From Leisingera caerulea DSM 24564 (lineage in GTDB: Bacteria > Pseudomonadota > Alphaproteobacteria > Rhodobacterales > Rhodobacteraceae), in NCBI RefSeq assembly GCF_000473325.1, contig NZ_KI421514.1, positions 4,340-68,339 on the forward strand: DNA of 64,000 bases, given 5' to 3'. The first letter of the stretch is position 1. The number at the start of each line of letters is the position of its first letter. Of this stretch, positions 8,097 through 13,585 are shown one piece after another. Both the position numbers and the translations under genes were made by a program. The notes under the pieces were generated by a model. It saw nothing but the letters and a program-made list of their open reading frames with translations, was not told the DNA's origin and searched no databases.

Positions 8097-8749
8097 TTCC
8101 GGGCCGCGCTGATCGGGGTCACATCGCCGGTGTAGCCCAGCACCTCGACCATGGCAGCCCGCACGTTGTCCGGCGTGATGTACAGCTCCGAATGCTCGAA
8201 GTGCTCAGCCAGCGCCGTGATGGCGCGGTCATCCTTGATGATATGCTCCGGCACACCCATTTCGCCCATTTTCTTTCGGATCTTGTGCTTCTTAAGGGCC
8301 AGCCGCCCGGCCTCGCGCGCCGCATCCCGGCCGCGCTTGCGCTTGTACATATCCTGCACAATTTCCTCGATCAGCCCAGGGTGGCCCAGCCGCACCTCCA
8401 CTTCATGCGTGCGCGGATCTTCCACGTGAACCTCCACCCAGCCATGCAGGACAGAGGCCCGGACCTCCTGCCACTCGCCCAGAGACCGGAAACGTGCCAT
8501 ATCCGCCAGCTCCAGATCATCCACGGGCAAAGTGCCAGCGGGATCCTGCCGCATCGCCTCAGCCCACAGGATCAGCGCCGTTCCGATATCCGCCCGGCGC
8601 CCGGTCATCACCGATTTGCTCAAAAACCGGGACGACAGGAACTTGTGCCCGAAGAACGGAAACCAGTCATGCGAGGACAGCGTTTCCCCGCGCTGCAAGG
8701 GCCAGGTATCGGGCATTCGCCCGCCTGAATCGTCAATCACGTCTTTCAC
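8093..8749 (-). CDS. Replication-associated protein, DUF1376-like
   Basis: A 218-residue protein. Residues about 27-110 (DWFPFFGHKFLSSRFLSKSVMTGRRADIGTALILWAEAM and onward, DLELADMARF) resemble the DUF1376/YdaU N-terminal fold found next to phage replication initiators. The remainder is basic and helical (DMYKRKRGRDAAREAGRLALKK). By position in a lambda-like early operon it would be a replication initiator or loader, and its 3' end adjoins the dyad cluster that could be the origin. There are no helicase or primase motifs. The family call is by pattern only; it could also be a DnaT-like or regulatory protein. Confidence 0.6.
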   Translation of the reverse strand: MKDVIDDSGGRMPDTWPLQRGETLSSHDWFPFFGHKFLSSRFLSKSVMTGRRADIGTALILWAEAMRQDPAGTLPVDDLELADMARFRSLGEWQEVRASVLHGWVEVHVEDPRTHEVEVRLGHPGLIEEIVQDMYKRKRGRDAAREAGRLALKKHKIRKKMGEMGVPEHIIKDDRAITALAEHFEHSELYITPDNVRAAMVEVLGYTGDVTPISAARK

Positions 8750-8772
8750 TGCTCAGCCTCCTGCCTTTCTGC

Positions 8773-9033
8773 CTACCCTGCCTGATAAGGCTCGCTTGTC
8801 AGCCCGCTGACCCGCAGCGCCTCGGAAATCCGGGGCACCACGCGCAGCCGGTGATACCGTTGTTCGACCGCCAGGCGCTGCCGCCCCAGCCAATCCGCAA
8901 TATCGTGAAAATTCTGGCCCCCAGCCTTCATCGTCAGAAGGTCGAAATCGTCCGAGGGCGACCACATCGGATGCGATACCTGCCGCAGGATCTGCCGCGC
9001 CTGGTCGACGTGCAATTCCTTGCGCTCAGCCAT
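8773..9033 (-). CDS. Small phage protein, possible Myb/HTH-like fold
   Basis: An 86-residue protein. The central part (PMWSPSDDFDLLTMKAGGQNFHDIADWLGRQRLAVEQRYHRLR) has the spacing of a SANT/Myb-like or other three-helix DNA-binding domain with conserved tryptophans and a basic third helix, close to GcrA-like phage regulators. Its ATG overlaps the stop of the short zinc-ribbon gene upstream (ATGGCTGA). It precedes the replication-like gene. A DNA-binding role is inferred from the helix pattern. Confidence 0.6.
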   Translation of the reverse strand: MAERKELHVDQARQILRQVSHPMWSPSDDFDLLTMKAGGQNFHDIADWLGRQRLAVEQRYHRLRVVPRISEALRVSGLTSEPYQAG

Positions 9034-9190
9034 CGCTTGCAGCCCCCCTTCCCTTCAGGATCTCCTGTGCGCGATCAGCATCAACCAGCCAGGTGCGGCC
9101 GCACTTCAGGCAGCAACCGGCCCAGCCGGTTTCATTCGCAGCTCCGTAGGCGCTCACATTCTTGTCTTTCTTGCAGCACGAAATCTGCAC
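9026..9190 (-). CDS. Small Cys-rich (zinc-ribbon-like) protein, 54 residues
   Basis: A short gene. It starts with GTG sharing one base with the methyltransferase stop (TAGTG) and has a near-perfect AGGAGG ribosome site seven bases upstream, embedded in the last codons of that gene. It ends in an 8-bp overlap with the next start. The product has an N-terminal Cys-Cys (SCCKKD) and a second cluster CCLKCGRTW, the spacing of a small treble-clef or zinc-ribbon protein. Coupling at both ends and the strong ribosome site argue that it is real. Function unknown; perhaps a protein- or nucleic-acid-binding accessory. Confidence 0.72.
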   Translation of the reverse strand: MQISCCKKDKNVSAYGAANETGWAGCCLKCGRTWLVDADRAQEILKGRGAASDG

Positions 9191-9975
9191 TATACCGCCT
9201 CCTGAAACATGTCCGGCTGAAACTGAGGCACAGCCAGGCCAAGCTGCTGCGCCGCCAGAACCGCCTTTCGCACCCGGCGGCAGGCCAGTTCGAAATACTC
9301 CGGTTTCTGTTCAATCCCGATGGCCCGCCGCCCGGTCAGCGCCGCGGCAACCAGCGTGGTTCCGGATCCCATGAACGTATCCGCCACCAGGTCGCCCGGA
9401 TTGGTGAAATCGAACAGGATATCCCGCATCAGCCGCCAGGGCTTTTCCGTGGTGTGGCCGCCAGTGCGGTCCCGGGGATTGCAGGGCTCGACATAGACGC
9501 CGCGCTTGCCGCCGGCATTCCACCGCGAATGCCCCTTGCCAGCCCAGGCACAGACGAAATTTTCATAACCGGGTGCAGGGCCCTGCCCGTTTATCTGCGG
9601 CATCGCGTCCGGCTTGATCCAGGCACAGGCCCGTTTGTACCTCATCGGGCTGGCGTTGATCGCATCCGCCCACCGCCCGACCCCCTCCGGCGTGCAGAAT
9701 GCGATGAACCAGCCATCGCACTGTGTACCCAGGTCAACTACACGGTCCCGGATTTCATCAATCGGCGCAAAATCCAATTCCTGCGATGCGCTGCCGCCGT
9801 CGGTGCGCAGATCCTTGCGCGCCTTCGCACCCTTTGCTTCGTGCATAATCGCCTCATACGGCGGATCCTTCACGAAATGATCCACGCGGCCCAGCTGCGG
9901 CATGATCTCCAGGCAATCGCCCAGGTACAGCGTGCAGCCGCCGATCACCACCTTGCGCTGCCACGGGTCAGCCAT
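9190..9975 (-). CDS. Phage DNA methyltransferase (N4/N6 amino type)
   Basis: A 261-residue S-adenosylmethionine-dependent methyltransferase. The catalytic motif IV is KDPPYE near residue 37 and the SAM-binding motif I is DTFMGSGTT near residue 204, giving the order IV before I of the beta class; the GIEQKPEYFELACRR segment is motif II. A target-recognition region lies between. With no restriction endonuclease nearby it is an orphan methylase that may protect phage DNA or modulate transcription. I prefer the ATG giving MADPW, which has GGTGAGG upstream and overlaps the previous stop, over an ATG three codons earlier. N6-adenine versus N4-cytosine cannot be settled by eye. Confidence 0.9.
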   Translation of the reverse strand: MADPWQRKVVIGGCTLYLGDCLEIMPQLGRVDHFVKDPPYEAIMHEAKGAKARKDLRTDGGSASQELDFAPIDEIRDRVVDLGTQCDGWFIAFCTPEGVGRWADAINASPMRYKRACAWIKPDAMPQINGQGPAPGYENFVCAWAGKGHSRWNAGGKRGVYVEPCNPRDRTGGHTTEKPWRLMRDILFDFTNPGDLVADTFMGSGTTLVAAALTGRRAIGIEQKPEYFELACRRVRKAVLAAQQLGLAVPQFQPDMFQEAV

Positions 9976-10411
9976 CGGCCTCACCCCCGTTCAAAACGCA
10001 GACCGGCTTCATCCGGTCCAGGGCGCAGCAGGCCGCCCGCCAGACGCAGGCCGACCGGCGCCAGCCGGGCACCGGCGGAATGATCACAAGATCGGCGTAG
10101 TTCAGAATCCGGACAGGATCCGCTATGTCAGCGCCCGCCTCATCGGCAAGATAGGCGGGTGCCAGCGGCAGGATATCCACCCTGCCCAGCTGCGCCATCC
10201 ATTCCAGCGCGGTATCCGCCGCCAGAACCGGCCCGCCGTCGTACCGGGCATAGGGCGTTGCTAGGCAGGCCAGCCGCCCGGCGGCATCTGCCGCGATAGC
10301 CTCCAGCATCAGCCCCTGGCGGAACAGCCCGCCCGGCGCCCAGAACCAGGCTAGCCAGGTCCAATCCGGATCATCCGGGAACTGCCGCGCGGCTGCTGAC
10401 AAATCAAGCAT
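9968..10411 (-). CDS. DUF1937-like small protein (deoxyribosyltransferase-like fold)
   Basis: A 147-residue protein starting MLDLSAAARQ; an earlier start would overlap the preceding gene too far. The stretch LACLATPYARYDGG, followed by DILPLAPAYLADEAG and LNYADLVIIPPVPGWRRSACVWRAACCA, resembles the pattern of DUF1937/nucleoside 2-deoxyribosyltransferase-like phage proteins (start strand with PY, a conserved Asp, a closing helix). Those proteins are linked to nucleotide metabolism, but activity here is not demonstrable. It overlaps both neighbours by a few bases, so it is co-translated with the methyltransferase. Confidence 0.65.
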   Translation of the reverse strand: MLDLSAAARQFPDDPDWTWLAWFWAPGGLFRQGLMLEAIAADAAGRLACLATPYARYDGGPVLAADTALEWMAQLGRVDILPLAPAYLADEAGADIADPVRILNYADLVIIPPVPGWRRSACVWRAACCALDRMKPVCVLNGGEADG

Positions 10412-10670
10412 TGACCGCCCCCGCGAAAAAGGGGGCACGCGGCAGACCATCCGCCACGCGCCCCAAGGTCAACAGGGAGGTATTAAGGGGCATTCTGCAG
10501 CCACGCCTGCCCCCGGTCAGCGCCACTGGCGGGAAAGGACCCCGCCCCGCAGAATTTTCGCAGGCGGCCAGGGCGTGTCCGCCACCCAGGCTGCCTGCAC
10601 CTTCAGCACCGCTGCCATCGGTGGCGGAAGGTATCTTGATATGGCCTTTTTCTGGTCGGGCGACGGTCAT
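10404..10670 (-). CDS. Unknown small early protein coupled to the Cro-like gene
   Basis: An 88-codon frame whose ATG overlaps the Cro-like stop (ATGA) and whose stop overlaps the next ATG (ATGCTTGA). Tight overlap on both sides is the main reason to accept it. The product is Gly/Ala/Pro-rich with no recognisable fold (GSGAEGAGSLGGGHALAA). An alternative is that only an internal start at MPLNTSLLTL is used, giving 29 residues. Composition alone would not support it, so confidence is moderate. Confidence 0.42.
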   Translation of the reverse strand: MTVARPEKGHIKIPSATDGSGAEGAGSLGGGHALAACENSAGRGPFPPVALTGGRRGCRMPLNTSLLTLGRVADGLPRAPFFAGAVNA

Positions 10671-10957
10671 TCGTCGCCCTCGATATCCTTTGCAAATTGC
10701 TCAAGAGGCGGAAGCTCAACACCCTGCTCGCGCGCTGCCTTAAGTGCTGCGCGATAAATCTTGGCAGCCGTTGTAAGGTGAATTTCACGCGACTTCGCGC
10801 GAACATCTTCAAACTTCCCCAATGTATTCGGAGCAACACCAGCCGCCACGCACAAGGTGGAGGGTTTGATCCCCAGCTTTTGCCTAGCTACCGTGAGCCA
10901 AGCTCTGAACTCATCCGAGTCAGGCAAGAACGTCTCTTGTTCGCCCTCTGGCTTCAC
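10667..10957 (-). CDS. Cro/CII-like HTH regulator of the leftward early operon
   Basis: A 96-residue DNA-binding protein with a GTG start and GAGG eight bases upstream; that ribosome site lies inside an operator-like repeat. Residues about 16-60 form a helix-turn-helix (FRAWLTVARQKLGIK, STLCVAAGVAPNTLGKFED). Its recognition helix PNTLGKF is identical to that of the divergent repressor-like protein, so both probably bind the same palindromes. As first gene of the leftward operon it occupies the Cro position: it would limit the repressor gene and its own promoter after induction. Confidence 0.82.
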   Translation of the reverse strand: MKPEGEQETFLPDSDEFRAWLTVARQKLGIKPSTLCVAAGVAPNTLGKFEDVRAKSREIHLTTAAKIYRAALKAAREQGVELPPLEQFAKDIEGDE

Positions 10958-10961
10958 GGCG

Positions 10962-11062
10962 CAACCTCAAAATGTTGTTTTATCACCTTTTGAGGTTATA
11001 TGTAGCATTTCGAGGTGTGTAAACAACCTTTTTGGTATATTCATTTTCACCCCAAAAGGTGA
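10962..11062. promoter_or_regulatory. Immunity-region operator array (five 16-bp palindromes)
   Basis: Operator-like palindromes start at 10962 (CAACCTCAAAATGTTG), 10983 (TCACCTTTTGAGGTTA), 11003 (weak, right half GAGGTGT), 11024 (ACC-T5-GGT core, one base shorter) and 11047 (TCACCCCAAAAGGTGA). Spacing is 20-23 bp, about two helical turns, so bound dimers would line up on one face. The array fills the gap between the divergent HTH genes. The outermost sites overlap the two ribosome sites, and the 10983 site covers the leftward -10 and start point. It resembles lambda OL/OR logic. Confidence 0.82.
10995..11023 (-). promoter_or_regulatory. Leftward early promoter (PL/PR-like)
   Basis: On the minus strand TTTACA (-35) and TATAAC (-10) are separated by 17 bp, a good sigma-70-type promoter. 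It reads into the GTG of the Cro-like gene. One strong operator overlaps the -10 and start region and a weaker one the spacer, so repressor binding would shut off the early operon. On the opposite strand a TATATT (11036-11041) is a likely -10 for the repressor gene, with a poor -35. Confidence 0.68.
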
Positions 11063-11066
11063 AAGT

Positions 11067-11426
11067 ATGCCGCAAAACAAACAGCGGATCGTCAGTATGG
11101 ATGACATTTGGGAGAAGAGACGCGCTAACCTAGGCGCCTTGATGGGCGCTAAGCGCATGAAGGCAGCGCAGGTCTGCCAAGCTGCCAAAGTATCCCCAAA
11201 TACCTTGGGCAAGTTTATGCGGGGGGAAAGCAAGACCCTGTCTCAAAAGAGCTTAGAGGCCATTCTGGCAGTCCTTGAATCGAACTTGATGGCAATTGAT
11301 TCCAACAACCCCCTATCCAACGCAAAAACAGAGCTGTTCAAGATCATTGAGGGAATGTCGGAGGAAGAGGCCAGGCAAGAACTGGAGAGAATTTCTAGCT
11401 CTACGGCTGACCGGTCCGGTTCTTAA
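11067..11426 (+). CDS. Phage repressor-like HTH protein
   Basis: A 119-residue protein, MPQNKQRIVSMDD onward. Residues about 12-55 form the helix-turn-helix (NLGALMGAKRMKAAQVCQAA, KVSPNTLGKFMRGES) followed by a helix and a C-terminal helical tail (LFKIIEGMSEEEARQELERI) that could mediate dimerisation. There is no LexA/CI-type autoprotease domain (no Ser-Lys dyad, too short), so induction cannot go by RecA-stimulated self-cleavage and needs another input. The ATG lies four bases after the last operator, whose AAGGTGA half also serves as ribosome site. Divergent from the Cro-like gene and followed by luxR-luxI, it is the best candidate for the immunity repressor. Confidence 0.82.
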   Translation: MPQNKQRIVSMDDIWEKRRANLGALMGAKRMKAAQVCQAAKVSPNTLGKFMRGESKTLSQKSLEAILAVLESNLMAIDSNNPLSNAKTELFKIIEGMSEEEARQELERISSSTADRSGS

Positions 11427-11517
11427 GCTCTTCCAGGTACTTAGCAGCCTGGGCGTCGCTCATTTTCTCCACAAGAGCTTTCAAATCTTCCTTAGCCGAA
11501 GGCACTATGTCACGCAT
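11401..11517 (-). CDS. Possible 38-residue antisense protein convergent with the repressor
   Basis: A short frame starting MRDIVPSAKEDLKALVEK and ending NRTGQP, opposite to and overlapping the last 26 bases of the repressor gene. Its helix ALVEKMSDAQAAKYLEEL has the same spacing as the repressor's own C-terminal IIEGMSEEEARQELERI, an amphipathic pattern that could pair with it. The ribosome site is weak (GGAT ten or so bases upstream) and no clear promoter is visible. It may be chance coding in a short gap. Confidence 0.35.
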   Translation of the reverse strand: MRDIVPSAKEDLKALVEKMSDAQAAKYLEELKNRTGQP

Positions 11518-11566
11518 GTCTAATATCCAATAAAGCTATGCGCGGCCATAGCTGCACAACTCACGC

Positions 11567-11595
11567 TTGCGGTTCAATACCCAAAATGGTAAATT
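11567..11595 (+). promoter_or_regulatory. Promoter of the luxR-luxI pair
   Basis: TTGCGG (-35) and TAAATT (-10) are separated by exactly 17 bp on the plus strand. Transcription would start near 11602, inside the second operator of the adjacent pair, and 25 bp before the preferred luxR ATG. The arrangement puts an operator over the -10/spacer and another over the start point, the standard position for repression. Confidence 0.65.
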
Positions 11596-11611
11596 TCACC
11601 CCAAAAGGTGA
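11577..11611. promoter_or_regulatory. Operator pair over the luxR promoter
   Basis: TCACCCCAAAAGGTGA at 11596-11611 is identical in all 16 bases to the operator just before the repressor gene. An adjoining weaker copy, ATACCCAAAATGGTAA, occupies 11577-11592, giving 19-bp spacing. Both lie on the -10 and transcription start of the luxR promoter. An exact 16-bp repeat about 550 bp from the first copy is strong evidence that the same phage regulator controls the quorum-sensing genes. Confidence 0.82.
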
Positions 11612-11627
11612 TACCGCGAGAATTTTC

Positions 11628-12245
11628 ATGCAGTTTTTTCCCGACGTGCCCGCAGACCTGTCCGACGTTGCGCCACATGGCCTAGCACTTGGAATTGGTT
11701 CATTTCGAACCGGCCAGATTGACGTGTTCACCACCTACTCGACCGAATGGCAGAGCCTATACCATGAGCGGAAATGGCTGAACCGGGATCCCGCAGTGAT
11801 CATTGGCTTACGCGGCCCTGGAGTTCACCATTGGACCGCAGAAACCATTCAGGACCCGGAATTCAAGGACGCCTGCTTTGGTTACGGCCTAAAGTCTGGA
11901 ACCTCGATCACAGACACAATCGCAGGAAGTTCTTGCCTGGTCGGTCTCACCACCAACGATACCCCGTCCGACGCCGCGATTGAAGCCGCGACACGGGCTG
12001 TTAGGGAGGCTCACATGGGATACCTGACCAGCAAAGCCCAACTGCTGCACCCCCAACATATTGACGTGGTTTACCTTGCCGCAAAGGGGTATCGCGCAAA
12101 AGAAATCTCAGCGAAGCTCGAAATTTCCGAGGAAACCGTGAAGCAAAGAAAGGCTTCAATACAAAGCAGAATAGGCGTTAACAATTTCACAACTGCAGTG
12201 AACATTTGCGCCATCGCTGGTTTAACCCTTCACCCCATAAAGTAG
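11628..12245 (+). CDS. luxR: LuxR-family acyl-homoserine-lactone receptor/transcription factor
   Basis: A 205-residue protein with an N-terminal autoinducer-binding domain (about 10-135) and a C-terminal LuxR-type HTH (about 140-200). The ligand-domain invariants are present at the TraR spacing: Trp41, Tyr45, Asp54, Pro55, Trp69 and a Gly at 91. The HTH reads KEISAKLEISEETVKQRK; the usual His after TVK is Gln/Arg. The protein is shorter at the N-terminus than TraR or LuxR (about 235). I chose this ATG because earlier in-frame ATGs lie before the predicted transcription start or inside the operator. Its gene sits between phage repressor and luxI, inside the prophage. It should sense the LuxI product; target promoters are unknown. 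Confidence 0.92.
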   Translation: MQFFPDVPADLSDVAPHGLALGIGSFRTGQIDVFTTYSTEWQSLYHERKWLNRDPAVIIGLRGPGVHHWTAETIQDPEFKDACFGYGLKSGTSITDTIAGSSCLVGLTTNDTPSDAAIEAATRAVREAHMGYLTSKAQLLHPQHIDVVYLAAKGYRAKEISAKLEISEETVKQRKASIQSRIGVNNFTTAVNICAIAGLTLHPIK

Positions 12246-12266
12246 AGGAAACTCCCGCGGAGGCGG

Positions 12267-12290
12267 TGCAAACCTTACTCCTAGTTTGCA
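12267..12290. promoter_or_regulatory. Dyad between luxR and luxI (lux-box-like or RNA hairpin)
   Basis: TGCAAAC and GTTTGCA form 7-bp perfect arms (nine with one mismatch) around a 10-bp centre, ending four bases before the GGAG ribosome site of luxI. The overall size fits a LuxR-family binding site, giving positive feedback on luxI, or an RNA hairpin that tunes luxI translation. It differs from the TCACC operators. The dyad is seen; the role is inferred. Confidence 0.5.
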
Positions 12291-12305
12291 ACTTGGAGAA
12301 TAGGC

Positions 12306-12878
12306 ATGCAGCACAGCATTGTATCTTGGGAAACGATCCACGAGCACGGCCAGCTTTGGTGGCTACATCTAAAAATGCGGAAACAGCTCTTTGTTGACGA
12401 AATGCACTGGAGCATTCCTCACACTCCTGACGTTGAGGCGGATCAGTACGACACGCCCAAAACGCTATACGTCATCACCCACACCAATGGCACCCCTTTG
12501 GCCGCTTCACGGCTAAATCCGACTTTCGGCGACTTCGGCTACTGGTCATACATGATCAACGACGCTTGCGAAGGAAAACTGCCCGGCATTCCGGATACCC
12601 TGATGGACGCCCCACCCCGGGACCACAATATTTGGGAAGCAACCCGTTTCACGGTTGATCCCAGCATCCCGAAAGCGGAACGCAACTCAATACTTGCCGA
12701 AAACGCCCGGGCGCTAACTGGCGCGGCCAGAGACTTGGGGGCATCGAAGCTCATTGCACTAATGCCGCCGGCATATGTCCGCTGGCTAACCTCAATCGGC
12801 CTACCTACTAACAAGACAGGCCCAACCTTGAAAGATGGACAAGGCAACAGGATCTGCACGATAGAAATGGCGCTCTGA
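12306..12878 (+). CDS. luxI: LuxI-family acyl-homoserine-lactone synthase
   Basis: A 190-residue enzyme that would make an acyl-homoserine lactone from S-adenosylmethionine and acyl-ACP or acyl-CoA. The family invariants are all in place: Arg25, Phe29, Trp35, Asp46, Asp49, Arg69, Glu111 and Arg114, in the segments RKQLFVDEMHW, DQYDTP, ASRLNPT and WEATRF. Length is normal for the family (about 190-220). ATG with GGAG eight bases upstream; 60 bp after luxR on the same strand. The C-terminal acyl-specificity region (LIALMPPAYVRWLTSIGLP) cannot be read for chain length. It is embedded in the prophage lysogeny region and has no frameshift, so it should be active. Confidence 0.94.
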   Translation: MQHSIVSWETIHEHGQLWWLHLKMRKQLFVDEMHWSIPHTPDVEADQYDTPKTLYVITHTNGTPLAASRLNPTFGDFGYWSYMINDACEGKLPGIPDTLMDAPPRDHNIWEATRFTVDPSIPKAERNSILAENARALTGAARDLGASKLIALMPPAYVRWLTSIGLPTNKTGPTLKDGQGNRICTIEMAL

Positions 12879-12885
12879 CCGCGCC

Positions 12886-12948
12886 AAACCCCGAAAGGTC
12901 ATTTTTAAATCTTTTGGGGTTGTTAATCACCTTTTGAGGTGATATTCA
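12886..12948 (+). promoter_or_regulatory. Third operator array and promoter for the integration operon
   Basis: Operator-like sites start at 12886 (AAACCCCGAAAGGTCA, 12 of 16 matches), 12907 (weaker, CTTTTGGGGT core) and 12927 (TCACCTTTTGAGGTGA, the best palindrome of all), at 21- and 20-bp spacing. TTGTTA (12920-12925) and TATTCA (12943-12948) with 17 bp between them form a promoter whose spacer is filled by the strongest operator. The first two sites also form an 11-bp inverted repeat (AACCCCGAAAG/CTTTTGGGGTT) that could act as a weak terminator for luxI. The promoter reads toward the small genes, xis and int. Confidence 0.72.
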
Positions 12949-12975
12949 TCTCTCCGAAAATGGAGAGGGCAGACT

Positions 12976-13227
12976 ATGACACAGCACACCCCGCAGACTG
13001 AACACGGCAAGGCGGGCGCTTGCCAGATTGTTCACCTCAGCAAAGAGGTCCGCTTTGACGCCCCGCCGAAGCGCTCACTGCACGTTCCTGCCAATGGCGC
13101 TGCTGAAAACACCCGGCGCCAAGCAGAGCGCGTCGCCGGTCTTTCCGCTCGCATCCATCGCCACATCGCCGCCAAGGGCTACCCCACCCGGCCGCCGGCA
13201 CTCATCGCGCCGGGGGCCCTGAGATGA
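12976..13227 (+). CDS. Small basic phage protein, first gene of the right operon
   Basis: An 83-residue protein with GAGAGGG upstream of the ATG. It is rich in Ala, Arg, His and Pro, with a helical middle (NTRRQAERVAGLSARIHRHIAA). No family recognised. As first gene behind the operator-controlled promoter, and coupled to the next gene by ATGA, it may be regulatory or part of the excision machinery, but nothing in the sequence shows this. Confidence 0.6.
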   Translation: MTQHTPQTEHGKAGACQIVHLSKEVRFDAPPKRSLHVPANGAAENTRRQAERVAGLSARIHRHIAAKGYPTRPPALIAPGALR

Positions 13228-13565
13228 CCGGCCCCTCCCCACAGGAAATCTACGCAGCAGCCCAGAACATGGCCGAGGCCAGCCCGATCACACGCGCGCT
13301 GATTTTCGCCGGTCTGGGTGGCGAGTCCTGGCCCGCCGATCCTGAGCTCGTTGGTCATGACGAATTTGATTGGACGGTGCGCCTTTACGGCCTGACAGAG
13401 CGCGGGCCCAGCCAGAACGCGGCCATCGGGGAATGGGTCAAGTCCGCCCTGACCCTGCACCAGGACAACAAGACTGCCCGCGCCACCGATGGCCGCCCGG
13501 ATTGCCCGTTCAACGGCGCAGCTCCGCTGCCACCCGCAGACACGCAAGTTGCCGAGGCCGTCTGA
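13224..13565 (+). CDS. Unknown phage protein, 113 residues
   Basis: The ATG overlaps the previous stop. The product has an acidic, Trp-containing middle (DEFDWTVRLYGLTERGPSQNAAIGEWVKSAL) with predicted helices and a Pro/Ala-rich C-terminus. No signal peptide or membrane segment. I do not recognise the family. It is followed by a GC-rich hairpin with a short T run. Confidence 0.58.
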   Translation: MTGPSPQEIYAAAQNMAEASPITRALIFAGLGGESWPADPELVGHDEFDWTVRLYGLTERGPSQNAAIGEWVKSALTLHQDNKTARATDGRPDCPFNGAAPLPPADTQVAEAV

Positions 13566-13585
13566 AACCTGCGCCTCAGCAGACT

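Noticed and set aside
11538..11627. Longer N-terminus for the LuxR protein (235 or 219 residues)
   Set aside because: These starts lie upstream of the predicted transcription start and within the operators; the added residues do not resemble the LuxR fold.
10983..12942. TCACC-N6-GGTGA palindromes as lux boxes of LuxR
   Set aside because: They occur mainly at the HTH repressor/Cro genes and lack the usual CTG/CAG-type lux-box arms; assigned to the phage HTH proteins, though LuxR binding cannot be excluded.
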